From the NCBI GenBank assembly GCA_018287875.1, contig JAGVVL010000025.1:248001-312000 (forward strand): DNA of 64,000 nt, given 5' to 3'. Position 1 is the first letter of the stretch. Every line of letters begins with the position of its first letter. Positions 44,803 through 56,393 of this stretch are shown in pieces. This stretch comes from Nigrospora sphaerica. Its lineage: Eukaryota > Ascomycota > Sordariomycetes > Amphisphaeriales > Apiosporaceae. The notes under the pieces were generated by a model that had not been told where the DNA came from, ran no database searches, and saw only the letters and a program-made list of their open reading frames with translations. Position numbers and translations under genes: made by a program.

Positions 44803-44874
44803 AGCATCTTGGCGCAGCGGAAGCGCGCCGGGCTCATAACCCGGAGGTCCTTGGATCGAAACCAAGAGATGCTA
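44803..44874 (+). tRNA. initiator tRNA-Met(CAT)
   Basis: 72 nt, no intron. It has the eukaryotic initiator marks: an A1:T72 end pair (AGCATCT/AGATGCT), three consecutive G:C pairs closing the anticodon stem (CCGGG/CCCGG) around loop CTCATAA, and ATCGAAA in the T loop in place of TTCGAAA. The D arm is TGGCGCAGCGGAAGCGC. It starts translation at AUG. Confidence 0.95.
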
Positions 44875-44890
44875 GGTAATTCGCTCGTAA

Positions 44891-44895
44891 TTTTT
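44891..44895 (+). terminator. Pol III terminator after initiator tRNA-Met
   Basis: TTTTT begins 17 nt past the tRNA 3' end. Confidence 0.6.
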
Positions 44896-45451
44896 GCCTC
44901 TCTCCTTTGCCTCCTTCTGCATGTATCCTTTTTCTCCCCCTCAATTATCCTCCAGGATTGGCTCAACCCAAGGTCAATTATTCCGTTACCAATGCTGCAC
45001 CATTTGCTACCCATTCATTGCCTTAGCCAAAACCGCATTAGCTCCCCTGTATTATTCCAGGATGAAGACGAGTGCCCATACGAAGAGACTAGAGCCATCA
45101 TCTTTGCCACCGAAATACCCGTAGCATTCATCCCATAGCCAAAGTAGGCCAGGCTCGTTCGTCTATACTGAGGAAAACGGAACGCATCGCCCACGTACGC
45201 TGTTGTACAACAAGCCTCGCTTTCTAGCATTTACTCGTTTGGGAAACCCAGCCCCGGCCTTGGGGAAACACAGCCGTGAGCCCCGTTGTCTTGTCCATTA
45301 CAACGCCCCTAGAAAAACATTGGACACCCTGCCTCCCTCAACGCCAAACCATGCAAAGGGGGGTATGTGGTGTATCGTGAAACATCATTACAGAAGGAGA
45401 GTCGACCCGCCCCAACCAGCCCCCAAACCTATGAGAGAAACCTTCCCACGG
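44896..45451. other. intergenic, no gene seen
   Basis: 556 nt between tRNA-Met and the 3' end of the RING protein gene. No supported feature. Confidence 0.45.
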
Positions 45452-47626
45452 TTACAGGTAGATGCCGACCCACGAAGTCTTGATGCCGACGTCGCTATCG
45501 CAGCCGTCGACGGCGCAGCAGAGCTTCTTGTTGTCCGGGCCCCGCTTGAAACTGGCACGACTCCGGTTTTTGTTGCTGGGCCGGCGGTTCTCGTAGCACT
45601 TCTTGCAGTACACCTGGGAATTCTACGCGTCAGTATCCACGGGCCACAGCAGCAAAATGGGCCGACTCACATGGCCGCAGGCCTTGACGGCCCAGAAATG
45701 GCACTCGGCCAGGTCCTTCTTGGTACGTGGCTTCTTAGCCGGCGGGCCCTCGTCGTCGTGGCCCGCCTCGGGGTCGTACGTCAGCTCGTCCTCGCAGCTC
45801 GGGCATATGAGAATCTCATCGCCTCCCGTCTTGCGCGTGTAGCCTTCGCGCGCATCCGGCGGGGGCTCGTGCTGCGGCTTGGGCGCCGGGGCGGCGGCGG
45901 GGTTGCCAAAGGGATGCATGCCGTAGTTGAGGTCAATGTGCGGAAAAACCGCTGTGTGGGGGCCGACTTGGGGAGGCGGTAGGTTGAGGCCGTTGGTACC
46001 CAGCACCACGATATCGTCGTCGACTATATGGGCCCCCGAGCCGCGACCCAGATTCAACAGGCCTCGGAAAGGGCCGCCGCTGAAAAAGTTGTGCATGGCC
46101 TGCATCGGCCTCGCCCCCATGACGGGCAGCGCGGGCATATTCACACGCGGCTCGTGGGGCGTGGGCGTGCGGCTGGCTACGGCACGTCGGTGGTGGGCGA
46201 CATGGCGTTGGCGGCCGGCATGGTGGTGGTGGTGGTGGTGATAATGGTGGTGGTGCGTTTGGCTCCGGCGAGCGGCCACACCGGCGGCCTGGCCGGCGCC
46301 CACATCATCCTCCGAGTCCGAACTCAGTTCGATAATGTTCTGCTGGTGGCTGTTGTTGTTGCTCTGGTTGGCATTGCTTCCATTGCTGTCGTGGCTGCCC
46401 CCGATGTAGCTGCTGTCGCTGCGGTTCAGCCGAGGGGCGGTGTCGCGATGCTGCGACTGCCGTCGTCGGGCATTGCGGGAATCGCCTTCGCCGTCGTCGC
46501 CCGTCAGGTCGATGACGGCCGGCTGCCGGGCGGCCCGCGGATAAGCATCATCATTGGCAGCCTGGGCACGCGTGACCCTGCCACTGCTGCCGCTGCCACC
46601 AAGGCCCTGCAACTCAACGCCTACGAGCTGGTCGCGGGACGCCTGAGCCTGACGGTTGCTTCTGCTGGCCATGTTGGATTCGCTGCTGGGCTGCGGCGAG
46701 TGCGGCAGAAAGAAGTGGACGTGGGGACCAGGCCGTGGTGCGGGAGAAAAAACGTCGACCCGAGGAAGGCGTAGGAGACCCTGGGCTGTTGTTGCTGATG
46801 CTGCCAGTGCTGGTGCGGATGCTGGTCCTGGCGCCGCTGGTGCCTGGCGGGGTACTTGACTCGGGGCCTGTTCCAACAGTTGGAGGTCCGCACCGTCAAA
46901 CAGACTGTCGTCGTCGGATAAATCGACCGACCTGTCGGGACTGCCGCTGCTGATCTCCAACAACTCGACGGCGCTGTCACCTCGGCCAGAGCCGTCCCCT
47001 TCGTTCTGGCGTGGGAGGCGTATGGGGGGAAGGACGTTGTGTGGCTCGCGTGGATGCAGGCTCCGCTGCAGGGCGTGCAGATGGTCCAGTGGGGGCAGTT
47101 GCCGCAGCTGGCTCAGGAATTGGAAGTCGTAGAAGAGGCTGACGGCCGGCTGATGGGCGTCTCCGTCGTCGTCGCTGCTAATCTCGTAGGGCAGGTCCGG
47201 GTCAGGGCGGTCGCCGTCTTCTTCGTCGTCGGTTTGTCGCTCGAATTCCCGCTGCAGGTCCAGGTTCAGGCTCAGATGGTCGTCGTCGTCGTCGTCGTCG
47301 CCGTCGCTGTCGCGCACGAATAACGACTCGTCGTCCTCCTCTTCTATGTCGTCGAAGTCGTCGACGTCATCCAAGTCGGTATCGTCGTCGGTGGCGAAGC
47401 CCAGGGGCCTGGGCGGCGAGCGAATTTCGGGCAGGAACAGGTCGTTGTCGCTGTCGGCGCCGTGGTACAAATCGTCGAGGTCGAGATGCTGCGGGTCGGC
47501 GTGCAGGTGGTCGAGGTGGTCGAGTTGGTCGAGGTGGTCCAAGAGGTCGACGTCGTCGCGGTCGAGAATGTCGACGGAGACGGAGCCTTGTTCGGAAGCG
47601 GAATTGGGATGGGGTTCTAAAGGCAT
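45452..47626 (-). CDS. acidic RING-finger protein with SUMO-interaction-like motifs (STUbL-like)
   Basis: Exons 47626-45671 and 45613-45452 with a 57-nt intron give 705 aa. The in-frame codons before 47626 lack an ATG, so MPLEPHPNS is the start. The first 160 residues are very acidic. Four SIM-like hydrophobic/acidic motifs occur: VELLEISSGS (about 220), AVIDLTGDDGE (370), NIIELSSDSED (430) and DDIVVLG (537). A His-rich run lies near 458-470. The C terminus has a zinc-finger of RING type: C608-x2-C611, then CGHVYCKKC (C650, H652, C655, C658) and a final C685-x4-C690, with an unusually long first loop containing the basic KKPRTKK. The intron falls inside the CGH/VYC motif. RING plus tandem SIMs is the design of SUMO-targeted ubiquitin ligases, so a nuclear E3 role is inferred. 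Confidence 0.78.
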
Positions 47627-49168
47627 AGCGTTTCGAAGGGACGTCCGAGACAACTTTCGGCCGTGCTGACTGATGATGAATGTGCGGTGGATCGGATTGC
47701 GCCTTCACTACGAACTAGACTGAATTCAAGGCAGTGAATGGCATGTCGTTAGCCCGCCCCAGCACGTAACGTGACATACGGGAAAGTAGTTGGGCTTTTT
47801 TTGCCAGCGCAAAGGGGAAGGGGAGAAGGCCGTCCCGTCTTTGCCTCGCCGTGCCAGCCAATCGAGCCCGTCAAGGTCCACCACCAACTGCTGCCCGAAA
47901 AGCATGGGGGAAGGCAAGAAACGCCAAAGCTTCGGCGATGCCATGCATCCGAGCCCTTCGTATGTAGCCTCTGCACACGTGGGCGGGCCCGGGGGGGCTC
48001 CGCCGGCCTCCGACAACGGTTCCAGGCGCAGCCGTCACGGCGCGTGCGAGGCAGCCCCCAGCCGAAAGTGGATGCCAGAAGCACGGAGCCAAGAGCAAAG
48101 ACAGCTGCAACGGGGGGGAAAACGGAAGTCAAGAGTAAAGACAGCTGCAACGGGGGGGCGGCACGGCGGCAGAAGATGAGGAGGGATAGACGGTGAGACA
48201 GAAAGGGAAGAGATGGACATACCCGCGTTCCTCCGTGGCCAAGCACTGAACCCCTACTTTCCTACCTAACCGCTGTGCGGATCGGGGTTGTCAGAGCCCC
48301 AAGGTTCTTCTGCTTTGCCCGGCGGGCTGGGGTGCTGCACCTGCGGCTGCTGCTGTCGCTGCTGCTGTTCTTGGGTCGCACGCCAGGCACTCCACTGGGC
48401 CAGGTGAACGAATCTCCAGCTTGGTACAACCTGCTTGGAGGAAGGACGGGACGTGGGTCTGGACAACGCGATAATGGCTTGCGAGCCGGCTTTTATCCTT
48501 GGAGAGTTCACAAGATGATACAAAGTGCGGGCATGAGGGAAAAGTTGATTCACTTGGGGGCGGTCGGGAACGTCAACAGGACGAGGCGAGGGAATAAGGT
48601 ACATGTAGTTCCGCACCCCAACTTTGGCGGCTCAACACATGTCGTCAATTCCCCGACTGCTGCCCAATCAAAACAGCCGCGCCCTTCCACACGCCCTCAT
48701 TCTTCCACACCTCCAGTTGTCTGACCCGAAGCCCAGAGTAAGACATTCTTTTAGGTTCGTTAGACATATGGCATTCAGAGCCATTCCACGCCATCTTCAC
48801 CCAGCCCGCGCCAGGGCCATCATTTGTACACCCAGCCTGGTTGAACGGAACCACTGATTATTAACCCCCGCCCTAGGTGCTACTGCTCAGGTCTACTACT
48901 CTTCGCATAGACGACGGCCCATACGGCTCGCCTGATGCAAGGCCGACGTGGCTTTCGGGCCTGTAGGGCTTCCCTCTCTTCTTCTTCGCCGCTAGGAGCT
49001 GCCTTGGCCACCTTTTGGTATTGATGGTACGGCCCACTCTCTGCCCTTGCCCTTGTGTTTGTTGATTTCGTTTGCCCGTTGGAAACGATGCAGGTCTTTT
49101 GCGTTGGGGAGTACGATTGGCCGCATGACGACATTCAGGAACTCCAGCTGCTGATCCGTCAAGGTCGA
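47627..49168. other. intergenic, no supported gene
   Basis: About 1.5 kb between the RING protein promoter and the PRP19 3' end. Two near-identical 24-bp phrases, starting AAAGACAGCTGCAACGGGGG, occur at about 48099 and 48138. Frames such as 48275-48724 lack recognised features. Confidence 0.45.
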
Positions 49169-50771
49169 CTACTCCTCCGTGGACAGAACCGTAAGCAAAC
49201 CCTCGTGTGATGATACAAACAGCTCCTTGGCTGTGAGGTTCCACTGGAGAGCAGCGGCTGGCAAGGCTGTGCTGAAAATCTCGTTCCAACTCTTACTGTT
49301 CTTAACCCACTGCTGCACCGTGATGCCCGAAGAACCTCCCATGGCCAGGAACTGGGAGGAGCGGTCCCACGCCAGGCAGTCCACGACGCCAACGTGCTCA
49401 AAGACCTTGGCACGTGCCGCATCGCCCTCTTTGCGGAGATCGAACACTGTCACGCTGGAAAGGCCTTTGCCTGCCACCGCCAGATGGTAGCCATTCTCCG
49501 AGAAGACAATGGCTTGAACGGGGCCGGCCACGGTAAATGTCGCCATGTGTTGGCGGCTGATGGTGTCATACATCTTGACGTCGCCGGTTTCGGAACCGGC
49601 GGCAAAGAGATGGCCATCGGGGTGGAATGCACACGCCGTGAGCACGGCATCCGTCGGGGTGTGGGCTCCTCGCAGAGACTCGGTTACGTCGTAAAAGTTC
49701 ATGTTCCCGTCCGCGCCGACCGTTGCGACCATCTTACCGCTCGGGTGGACGGCGACGCTGTTGATAGGTCCATCATGATCTTGGAGGGACGCTATCAATT
49801 CGCCGTTATTGAAGTAGGTCACGCGGCCCTCCGTGGTACATGCGACGAGACCCATGTCATCCATCTTGCCCGCCCCGTCGAGCTTGGCCAGTGCCGAAAC
49901 AGGGCCGTTGGCGGACAGCATAGACTCCACCTGATTACTGCTGCGGGAGTAGAATAAAACCGAGTTGGACGACGGACCGCCGACGACAACAAATTCTTGA
50001 GCCACGTCCAGCGCCGCCACCTGCTCCAGAGGCAGCTGGCACTGTTTCCGCGGCGCAAATTCGGCAATGCCATCAGCAGTCGCCGTCCCTGCGGGCACGG
50101 CTCGTTTCTTGCGTCCCTTAGACAGTTCGGCCTTGGTCTTGTTGACTATCTGGACGAGGGCTGCGGACAAGCCGGCGTTGTCCACGTCCATAGCCTCTTC
50201 GCCGCCGGCGTTGCTGCTGCTGCCCTGGCCTGCAGGCGGGCCCGAGACAGACAGATTCGACAGGGCGTGCCTGGCCTCATCGCGTTCTCTCTTCAACGTA
50301 GCAATCACACGAACGGCGGCGTCGTTCTGGTAGAGAGCAGCGGCAAGCTCCTTCTGCGTCGTCTTCAACTTCTCCGTGACCGTGTATAGTTCGAGGACAG
50401 TAGCGTCCCATTCGTTCTGGAAAGTTTTAAGGAGAGCGGGCAGAGAAGTCTGCGAGGGAGCCCGAGGCTGAACGATACGCGCCGACTGGACCGGCATCAG
50501 GTCGTCTGCGGTCACGGGCTCTTGGGTGACTGGGTGGGTGCCATGCTGTTGTATGTACTTCTCAATGAGGCGTTTCTCGAAGAGGTGACCTGCAATGTTG
50601 ACTGTCAGCTCGGGGTAGCACGCGAGGGCGTGGGAGTCAATGGCATCGCGACGTACCCGAGGAACGGGAGATGACGGGCTCCTCCGGAGGCTCGTTAGAG
50701 ACTGGCAGAATGTCAGTCAATCCATCAGCGAGGGCGACGGTGGGCGATCCATGCTTACTAGTGCACAACAT
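49169..50771 (-). CDS. PRP19: pre-mRNA-processing factor 19 (U-box ubiquitin ligase)
   Basis: Exons 50771-50759 (13 nt), 50701-50657 (45 nt) and 50589-49169 encode 492 aa; the two small 5' exons restore the conserved start MLCTISNEPPEEPVISRSSG. Residues 1-70 form the U-box (HLFEKRLIEKYIQQHGTHPVTQEPV). A coiled-coil region with LPALLKTFQNEWDATVLELYTVTEKLKTTQ follows, then seven WD-type repeats from about residue 190 (for example SLQDHDGPINSVAVHPSGK and CAFHPDGHLFAAGSETGDVKMYD). Prp19 is the core of the NTC complex that stabilises the activated spliceosome, and it also acts as an E3 ligase in DNA repair. The tetramer-forming coiled coil is intact by eye. Confidence 0.94.
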
Positions 50772-51737
50772 CTTGCCGATACTGAAGAAGATGATGTTTT
50801 AAACGTGAGGGCGAGATGGGGGAGAAGGCGATTGGTATGGGAAAAGATGGCGCTGCAGCCTCGTCAAGGCCAAAGAATTGGAAGCTCATGTATGAAAGGT
50901 GGAGTGCGCGCGTGTGGTGTGTACTCAGCATGGACGGGAACCTACATAGGTACAAGTCCCTTGCCAAACCGCCCCAGACACAGCGCGACTAGCGTGTTCC
51001 TGCCCCTGCAGGCGCGCTTGAGTTTTCCAAGCTCAGCCTCGGCGACAGCTCAAACATCGTAGCTGCCCATGCAGCAATGGATGGCGATAACGATAAGCTT
51101 TCCCAGTAGTCCACCATGGATTTGCGGCCCCAACATGGAGGCCCGAACCTGGGCCCTGAATTGCATCAACCCCGCCGCCTCCTCCGTGTTCGGGAGGTTT
51201 GCCCGCGCGCGCCCTTTGGGCAAATAGCCAACGGTGGACTGGATCCTATTCTAGCCGTATCTACTACTGTGTTCGGCCCCCCCATTTTAGCTGTGTCTAC
51301 TGTGTGTGTATCTACTTGGCCCCCTCTTTCCCCCTTCCTCGCGCGCCCGTAGGCTCCCCCCTTCTTTGCCCGCATCGCGGATGCAAGCACACAAAAGCAT
51401 CCATATGCCGGAATTCACCCCCCTCCAGCTCCAACTACGTCTGCGGGGCCCCAAAGACATCGATGTGGCTATGAAAACGACGGACCGCGTTAACGTGACC
51501 TGTCCCGAACTCCATTCCCGCCGACCTTTCCACCCAAAGTCCTCTCCTTCTCCTCCTCCCTCCTCCGCCTCCGCCGCCGACCCCTCGGCAAACAGCAGTA
51601 GCCACAACAGCGGAAGCAAGAAGACGAACGGGGCCCACACGGCCACAAATCACGACGCGAGCCGGCCCCCGAACGGCACCACCTCCAACCGTAATCACAG
51701 CCAAACCACCACCACCACCACTCCACCGCCGCCGAAA
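50772..51737. other. intergenic region with an open leader upstream of the OHCU gene
   Basis: No separate gene. From about 51306 to 51737 the plus strand stays open in frame with the downstream gene and contains in-frame ATGs at 51381, 51405 and 51471, so an N-terminal extension is possible. The encoded stretch is Ser/Pro/Thr/Asn-rich and unlike the family core. Confidence 0.45.
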
Positions 51738-52358
51738 ATGACGACGGCCTCCACGCCGCCGCCCTCCCTGCCGCCCATCGCGACGCTGGCGGGCGCTCCC
51801 GTCAAGACGCAGATGGCGGCGCTCGACACGCTGTTCGAGCCGTCGACGGAGCTCCACACGTTGGTGCTGCCGACGCTGTGGGCGCGCCGGGAGCGCGACG
51901 GGGAGGTAGGGCCGGCGCCCTGGGACACGTACGGCGACCTCATCCGGCACGTGGGCGGGCAGCTCGTGGCACTCGCCGAGAGCGCGGCGCCCGAGGCGCG
52001 GCGGAAGCTCCACGCCATCCTCGGGTCGCACCCGCGGCTCGGGGCGGCCCGGGTGGCTTCGGCGCAGTCGCGGGCGGAGCAGGCGCAGCTGCAGGCGTCG
52101 GTGACGGGCGGCGAGACCGCCACCGCCGCCGCCGAGGAGGAGGCCCGGCAGCTGCGCGACCTCAACGCCGAGTACGAGAGCCGCTTCCCCGGCCTGCGCT
52201 ACGTCGTCTTCGTCAACGGCCGCGGCCGCCCCGAAATCATGGCCGACATGCGTCGCCGCATCGACCGCGGCGACGCCGCCGCCGAGGAGCGCGAGGCCAT
52301 CAGCGCCATGGTTGACATCGCCCTGGACCGCGCCCGGAAGCTGGGCGCCGCCGTCTGA
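51738..52358 (+). CDS. OHCU decarboxylase (urate degradation)
   Basis: Single exon of 206 aa from the Met at 51738 (MTTASTPPPSLPPI), which fits the family start. The domain covers residues about 12-200: LDTLFEPSTELHTLVLPTL, YGDLIRHVGGQLVAL, AILGSHPRLGA with the catalytic His, SRAEQAQL with the conserved Glu-Gln, LRDLNAEYESRFPGLRYVVFVNGR and a C-terminal VDIALDRARKLG. The family decarboxylates 2-oxo-4-hydroxy-4-carboxy-5-ureidoimidazoline to S-allantoin, the last step after urate oxidase and HIU hydrolase in purine catabolism. An Ala/Glu insertion near residues 122-135 is longer than in typical members. No C-terminal SKL-type peroxisomal signal is present. Confidence 0.88.
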   Translation: MTTASTPPPSLPPIATLAGAPVKTQMAALDTLFEPSTELHTLVLPTLWARRERDGEVGPAPWDTYGDLIRHVGGQLVALAESAAPEARRKLHAILGSHPRLGAARVASAQSRAEQAQLQASVTGGETATAAAEEEARQLRDLNAEYESRFPGLRYVVFVNGRGRPEIMADMRRRIDRGDAAAEEREAISAMVDIALDRARKLGAAV

Positions 52359-53418
52359 TGGGTACACACACGCGCGCGCGTATGGGAAGAGAGAGAGAGA
52401 GGCTTGTCTCTCTCCCCATCGAGACACGCGTAAGGGACGGGCTCAGCGGTCCCCTCTTCCCCTCTACTGCCGCTGCTGCGGCTGCTGCTGCTCGCTGATT
52501 GCGACTGGAGCGGCCGCCACCGACAGCTCACACAGTATGTCAGCAGCTTCCCGTGAACCTGGCGGCCCTCCCACCCCCTGGTCTCCCCCAAAGAATGCCT
52601 CGATGACGAGAACGATTGCCACGATTGACGACATAATAAAGTCGGCTTTTTTCTTCTCCCGCGAACATCGTTCCTGCAATGGGTATCCGCCCCCGTTCCG
52701 TCCTGTTGCTTGTTACCGCAGGGGCATGGCTGTGTTGAGTTGGGCCAACGGCACTTTGGTGGCCTCGCGTATTACCCGGGAATCCTGCGGTAGCCGTGCT
52801 GCAACGGGTGTGCCGCGTCGGTCAATAGTGATGGAAACGGTTGCGAGAATAGCTGTCGAGGCGTAACCCCATTGGTGGCCTCTCGCGGCTCGCACGGGCG
52901 GCGCCCCAGTGTAAATAGCCACTTTATTACCCCAGGAACTTTGGAATATATCGGTATGCTGACGCCATCCTGCTCCCCTTGATCCGTGCAGCTAACATCA
53001 GCCCTTCATATTATATAGTCATCTGTTCCTCCCACTTGTCTCTAGTGCAAAGCTTTCTGTGCTGTCCTCTCAAGGTGAGCCAATAACGGTAGGACACAGT
53101 AATGATTAAGAATCCGCCAGGGTGCCTGGGTGTTGCCTGGCTGAGACAGCGTGCCAATGGCCCCCTCCTTTCCGTGTCGGAATATGCTCCCTTGGTGTCC
53201 CCGCTCCCCGCAGTTTCTGTCTTGGGCCACGGTTCCTCGACATCCTTGTTCGCACCAGCAAGCCGCCTATTCAACGTCGGTATTGACGTGAAAAGCTTGT
53301 CTTCGATCACCAACAGAAAGGTCTTGTGGCACTGGATATCCACGACAAAACTGACGCACGTGGGTACGCTACAGGACACGTACAGCCTCCAGCCCTGTGT
53401 GGCCAAGCTGCCGCGGTT
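52359..53418. other. convergent intergenic region, no gene seen
   Basis: About 1.06 kb between OHCU decarboxylase (+) and the GT32 gene (-). Contains a (GA)n-like stretch at 52388-52402. Open frames lack features. Confidence 0.45.
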
Positions 53419-54399
53419 TCAGTCATGCCTCCAGGAACCGCTGAACAGATGCTTCAACAGCGCGGCATCGGGGATGGAGCCGTCGTTGGTGGAGCCCGAG
53501 TGCACCTGGCCCATGCCGAAGCCGTCGATGGGCAGGACGAGAATGTCGCCATAGAGGCGGGGCTCGTGCAGGCCCGAGAGATTGCGCAGGGAGGTGACGG
53601 CGGGGTCGACGCGACGGATCTGGTCGAAGACCACGTCGGTCCAGGCGGCGGGCCCCGTCGAGTTCATGGTGTCGAAGCTCGATACGGGCCGGAGCTGGCT
53701 GACAAGGACGCCCTGGTCGGCAGCGAGGGCGCGCAGCGACGCCAGCGCCCGGTCCACCATGGCGCGGAACACGGCGTGGCCCGGCGCCGCAGCGATGGTC
53801 CACTGGCAGAACTGCAAGTCGTGCGGGATGTCGGCCCACGACGGCCCGTCAAGCCGGTCAAACTCGATGCCCACGACGGCGCGCGCGGCGGCCCGGAGCC
53901 CCGCCGGCACCCAGCGCTCGACGGGTTGAAGCGCCACCGTGTCGATGTCCGTGTACACGCCGCCCTCGGTGTACAGCAGGAGATAGCGCAGCAGGTCCGA
54001 TTTTAGCCCGTGGTTCTCCAGGGCCATGTACGTATCCACGAGTTCCTTGTCGTCGGCGAAGTGCTTGCGCACAAAGTCGTCCCCTCCTTTCCGGCCCACC
54101 AGCGTGTATTTGTGATCCGGGTTCATGCCGATCCAAGAGGCCGTGTTACGCAGCTCGGGATGGGCCACATAGCGGCTCGCAGTGCCGTTTTGCTTGAACC
54201 AGATCTGCCAGATTTTGCGGGGAATATGGGATACATCTTGAGGCGCTACCGTAACCGAAGGCCTCCCCCAGGCATATTGGGGGTGGGAATTGTAGTGCCA
54301 GGCCGCAAGAGCGAAGGTGAGGAGGGCAATGGTGCAACAGAAACTGAGGGCGTGTCTCCTCATCCACCAAGCCGGTGGGAGCGCCGTTAGCGACTTCAT
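53419..54399 (-). CDS. GT32 glycosyltransferase, OCH1-like type II membrane protein
   Basis: Single exon of 326 aa from the Met at 54399. A short basic cytoplasmic tail (WWMRRH) precedes one signal-anchor helix (about residues 16-34), then a luminal domain. GT32 marks are IPRKIWQIWFKQNG, the acceptor region NPDHKYTLVGRKGGDDFV, and LKSDLLRYLLLYTEGGVYTDIDT with the metal-binding DXD (Asp151, Asp153). The C-terminal part has GHAVFRAMVDRALASL and a final DGFGMGQVHSGS. Och1-type enzymes add alpha-1,6-mannose to N-glycan cores in the Golgi. Fungi carry several GT32 paralogues with other acceptors, so the exact substrate is not fixed. The frame is open upstream to 54735, but starting there would put the anchor about 125 residues in. 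Confidence 0.87.
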   Translation of the reverse strand: MKSLTALPPAWWMRRHALSFCCTIALLTFALAAWHYNSHPQYAWGRPSVTVAPQDVSHIPRKIWQIWFKQNGTASRYVAHPELRNTASWIGMNPDHKYTLVGRKGGDDFVRKHFADDKELVDTYMALENHGLKSDLLRYLLLYTEGGVYTDIDTVALQPVERWVPAGLRAAARAVVGIEFDRLDGPSWADIPHDLQFCQWTIAAAPGHAVFRAMVDRALASLRALAADQGVLVSQLRPVSSFDTMNSTGPAAWTDVVFDQIRRVDPAVTSLRNLSGLHEPRLYGDILVLPIDGFGMGQVHSGSTNDGSIPDAALLKHLFSGSWRHD

Positions 54400-55817
54400 G
54401 GCCTTCCGGATCCGTGGTAGTTTGCTGTTGGGTTGGTGTTGACTGAGCGCGCACGCTGCGTTGTTACTGATGGCATCCCAGACAACAGGTGGACAGAGAT
54501 GAAAGTGAGGAAACGATGGGACGGTGTGTTTTGGGGATCCGCAGGCAGGCGCATCTGGAACGAAGTCGTTGAGTCGACGCATGTCAGCATTTCCAGGCGG
54601 CCGCAGCCACGTTAGCCGACGCCGGCATTCCCACTGATAGGGGATTGCATGCGGTGCCGGAATACTGCAGGGGTTGTCTCTGAACCAGGCGCTGTCCATG
54701 AGCTGACAGCTCTGCACAGGTCTCGTAAAGGTCACCCCTGCGGCATGCTCACCTGTTCCGTAGGTACTTTAGATACAAATGGCCCAGGGATCGGAGATGG
54801 ACCCTTCGCGACGGGAATCGCGCACCTGCCTGTCCGTTCCCCCAGAAGGGGAAACCGCCAAGTACATGGCCTCTTTATTTTTAGGCTACCACTCCAACGC
54901 GACCGCCCAATCACTGATGAAGTAGACGCCTGGCCACTCAGCCCTTTCTTCTTTCGATCCGTCTGGCCTTCGGAGGCAATCCCGTGCATCCACCATGCCA
55001 GGCCTGTCATGAACGGAGGCCAGACGCAGGGACTTGCGTGCAATTTCCTTGGCGGATAGATACTGGTTTACGCCATCCATTATCTCGTACATCGGGCACA
55101 CCTCCATCGGTTGCGCCTGCATGATTGCCATTGAACCAACCCGGCTCATCGCTTCCTTTCCGTGCTGCGTAGGTAGGTAGTTAGTATCCATTTCGGCGCA
55201 TCCTCCCGGCAATCCGGTCCATCCGTGTCGCGCCCTTGGGTGTTACATGTGCAGCTATGTCTCCTCATGCCTGCCTCCGTTCTGCATTCCATGCTATCGC
55301 GCGCCCGCTGATCAGAAACTCGTCCTATGCTGAACCATGAGGTCGCCATCAGTCGCACCCATTCAAGTACCCCGTACCCCGACATTGATGACAAAAGTAA
55401 CCTTGGGTCAAATAGATATATCTACGGCGCCTGTGTACTGTACGGGAAGTGTTTCAGCTGTATAGAATGTATTCCCCCAAGCTCAAAACCGGCCGTCTGA
55501 GGAAGGTTTCCTTCCGACACCATGACGCCGAATTTCGCCAGCGAGAACACCCGAGACCTGCCAACTCACGGCCCCGTAACCTAGGAGCACCAGTCATTTC
55601 CGCGGCCTTGAGTTGACGTGTAGCGAGCCGTCAGCCCGAGGCTCCACAGGCTCCGCAGCTGGCAAGCGTGGCTCACATCTGGCAAGAACGCTCGGCTTCA
55701 TGACTAGAAACACAGTCTCAGCCACCTCGGCAGAATTGGTGCCAGATGGATGTCTGAGGGAGAGAAGGGCCACCATGCCTGGGGAATGCCACCAAGGGCT
55801 AGGTACCATCCACAAGC
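54400..55817. other. intergenic, no supported gene
   Basis: 1.4 kb between the GT32 start and the SEC-C gene. Patches of lower GC content at 55380-55470. No recognised elements. Confidence 0.45.
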
Positions 55818-56393
55818 TCACTTCGCCTCGGTTTTGTCGGTCGCCGGCTGCGCCTCGGGCTTTGCGGTGCTGTCGTCGTCGCCGGCCCCGCAACATTTCT
55901 TGAACTTGCGGCGGGAGCCGCAGGGGCAGGGGCCGCCACGGGGGATCTTATTGTTGTTGCGGGGGTCCTGGGCGGCGACGTCGGCGGCGATGGCACCCTC
56001 GGCAAGGCCGGTGACCTCGGCGACGACGGCGCTGGCCTGCTGCTGGCCGCGGGTGGCGCAGGCGGGGTCGGCGGCGCAGATGGGCGTGACGATGACGACA
56101 ACGCGCGGCTCTTCGGCGAGGTGTAGGTATGACATGGGCGTCGTGAGCACCTGCGCGGCCGGGCGCCGCCCGCAGACGCCGCACAAGCGCGCGCTCGCCC
56201 GCAGGCACGCCCCCTGCCGCTGCTGCATCACGGGCGCCACCGCCCGCGTGTACCTCGCTCGGAAGTCGTCGGGCGCCGCCGCCGCCGCCATCGCCGCTTC
56301 CGGCCCGACCAACGACGCCGGCACCTCGTGGTGGAACGTCAGCGTCTCCTCGCACACGAAGTCGAAGCGCACGCGCTGCATCGCCGTAGCCAT
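55818..56393 (-). CDS. SEC-C zinc-motif protein
   Basis: Single exon of 191 aa starting MATAMQRVRFDF; the in-frame codon three residues upstream is TTG. A cysteine-rich middle (LCGVCGRRPAAQVLTTPMSYLHL to PICAADPACA, about residues 70-112) could bind a zinc ion. The C terminus has a clear SEC-C motif, GPCPCGSRRKFKKCC (about 154-168), as found at the end of SecA and in many stand-alone proteins, where it binds zinc. The tail is acidic and Ala/Pro/Lys-rich. The combination appears in a fungal protein group of unknown function; no catalytic domain is evident. Confidence 0.78.
   Translation of the reverse strand: MATAMQRVRFDFVCEETLTFHHEVPASLVGPEAAMAAAAAPDDFRARYTRAVAPVMQQRQGACLRASARLCGVCGRRPAAQVLTTPMSYLHLAEEPRVVVIVTPICAADPACATRGQQQASAVVAEVTGLAEGAIAADVAAQDPRNNNKIPRGGPCPCGSRRKFKKCCGAGDDDSTAKPEAQPATDKTEAK

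Noticed and set aside
47627..47653. Start of the RING protein at 47653
   Set aside because: The codon there is TTG; the first ATG in frame is at 47626.
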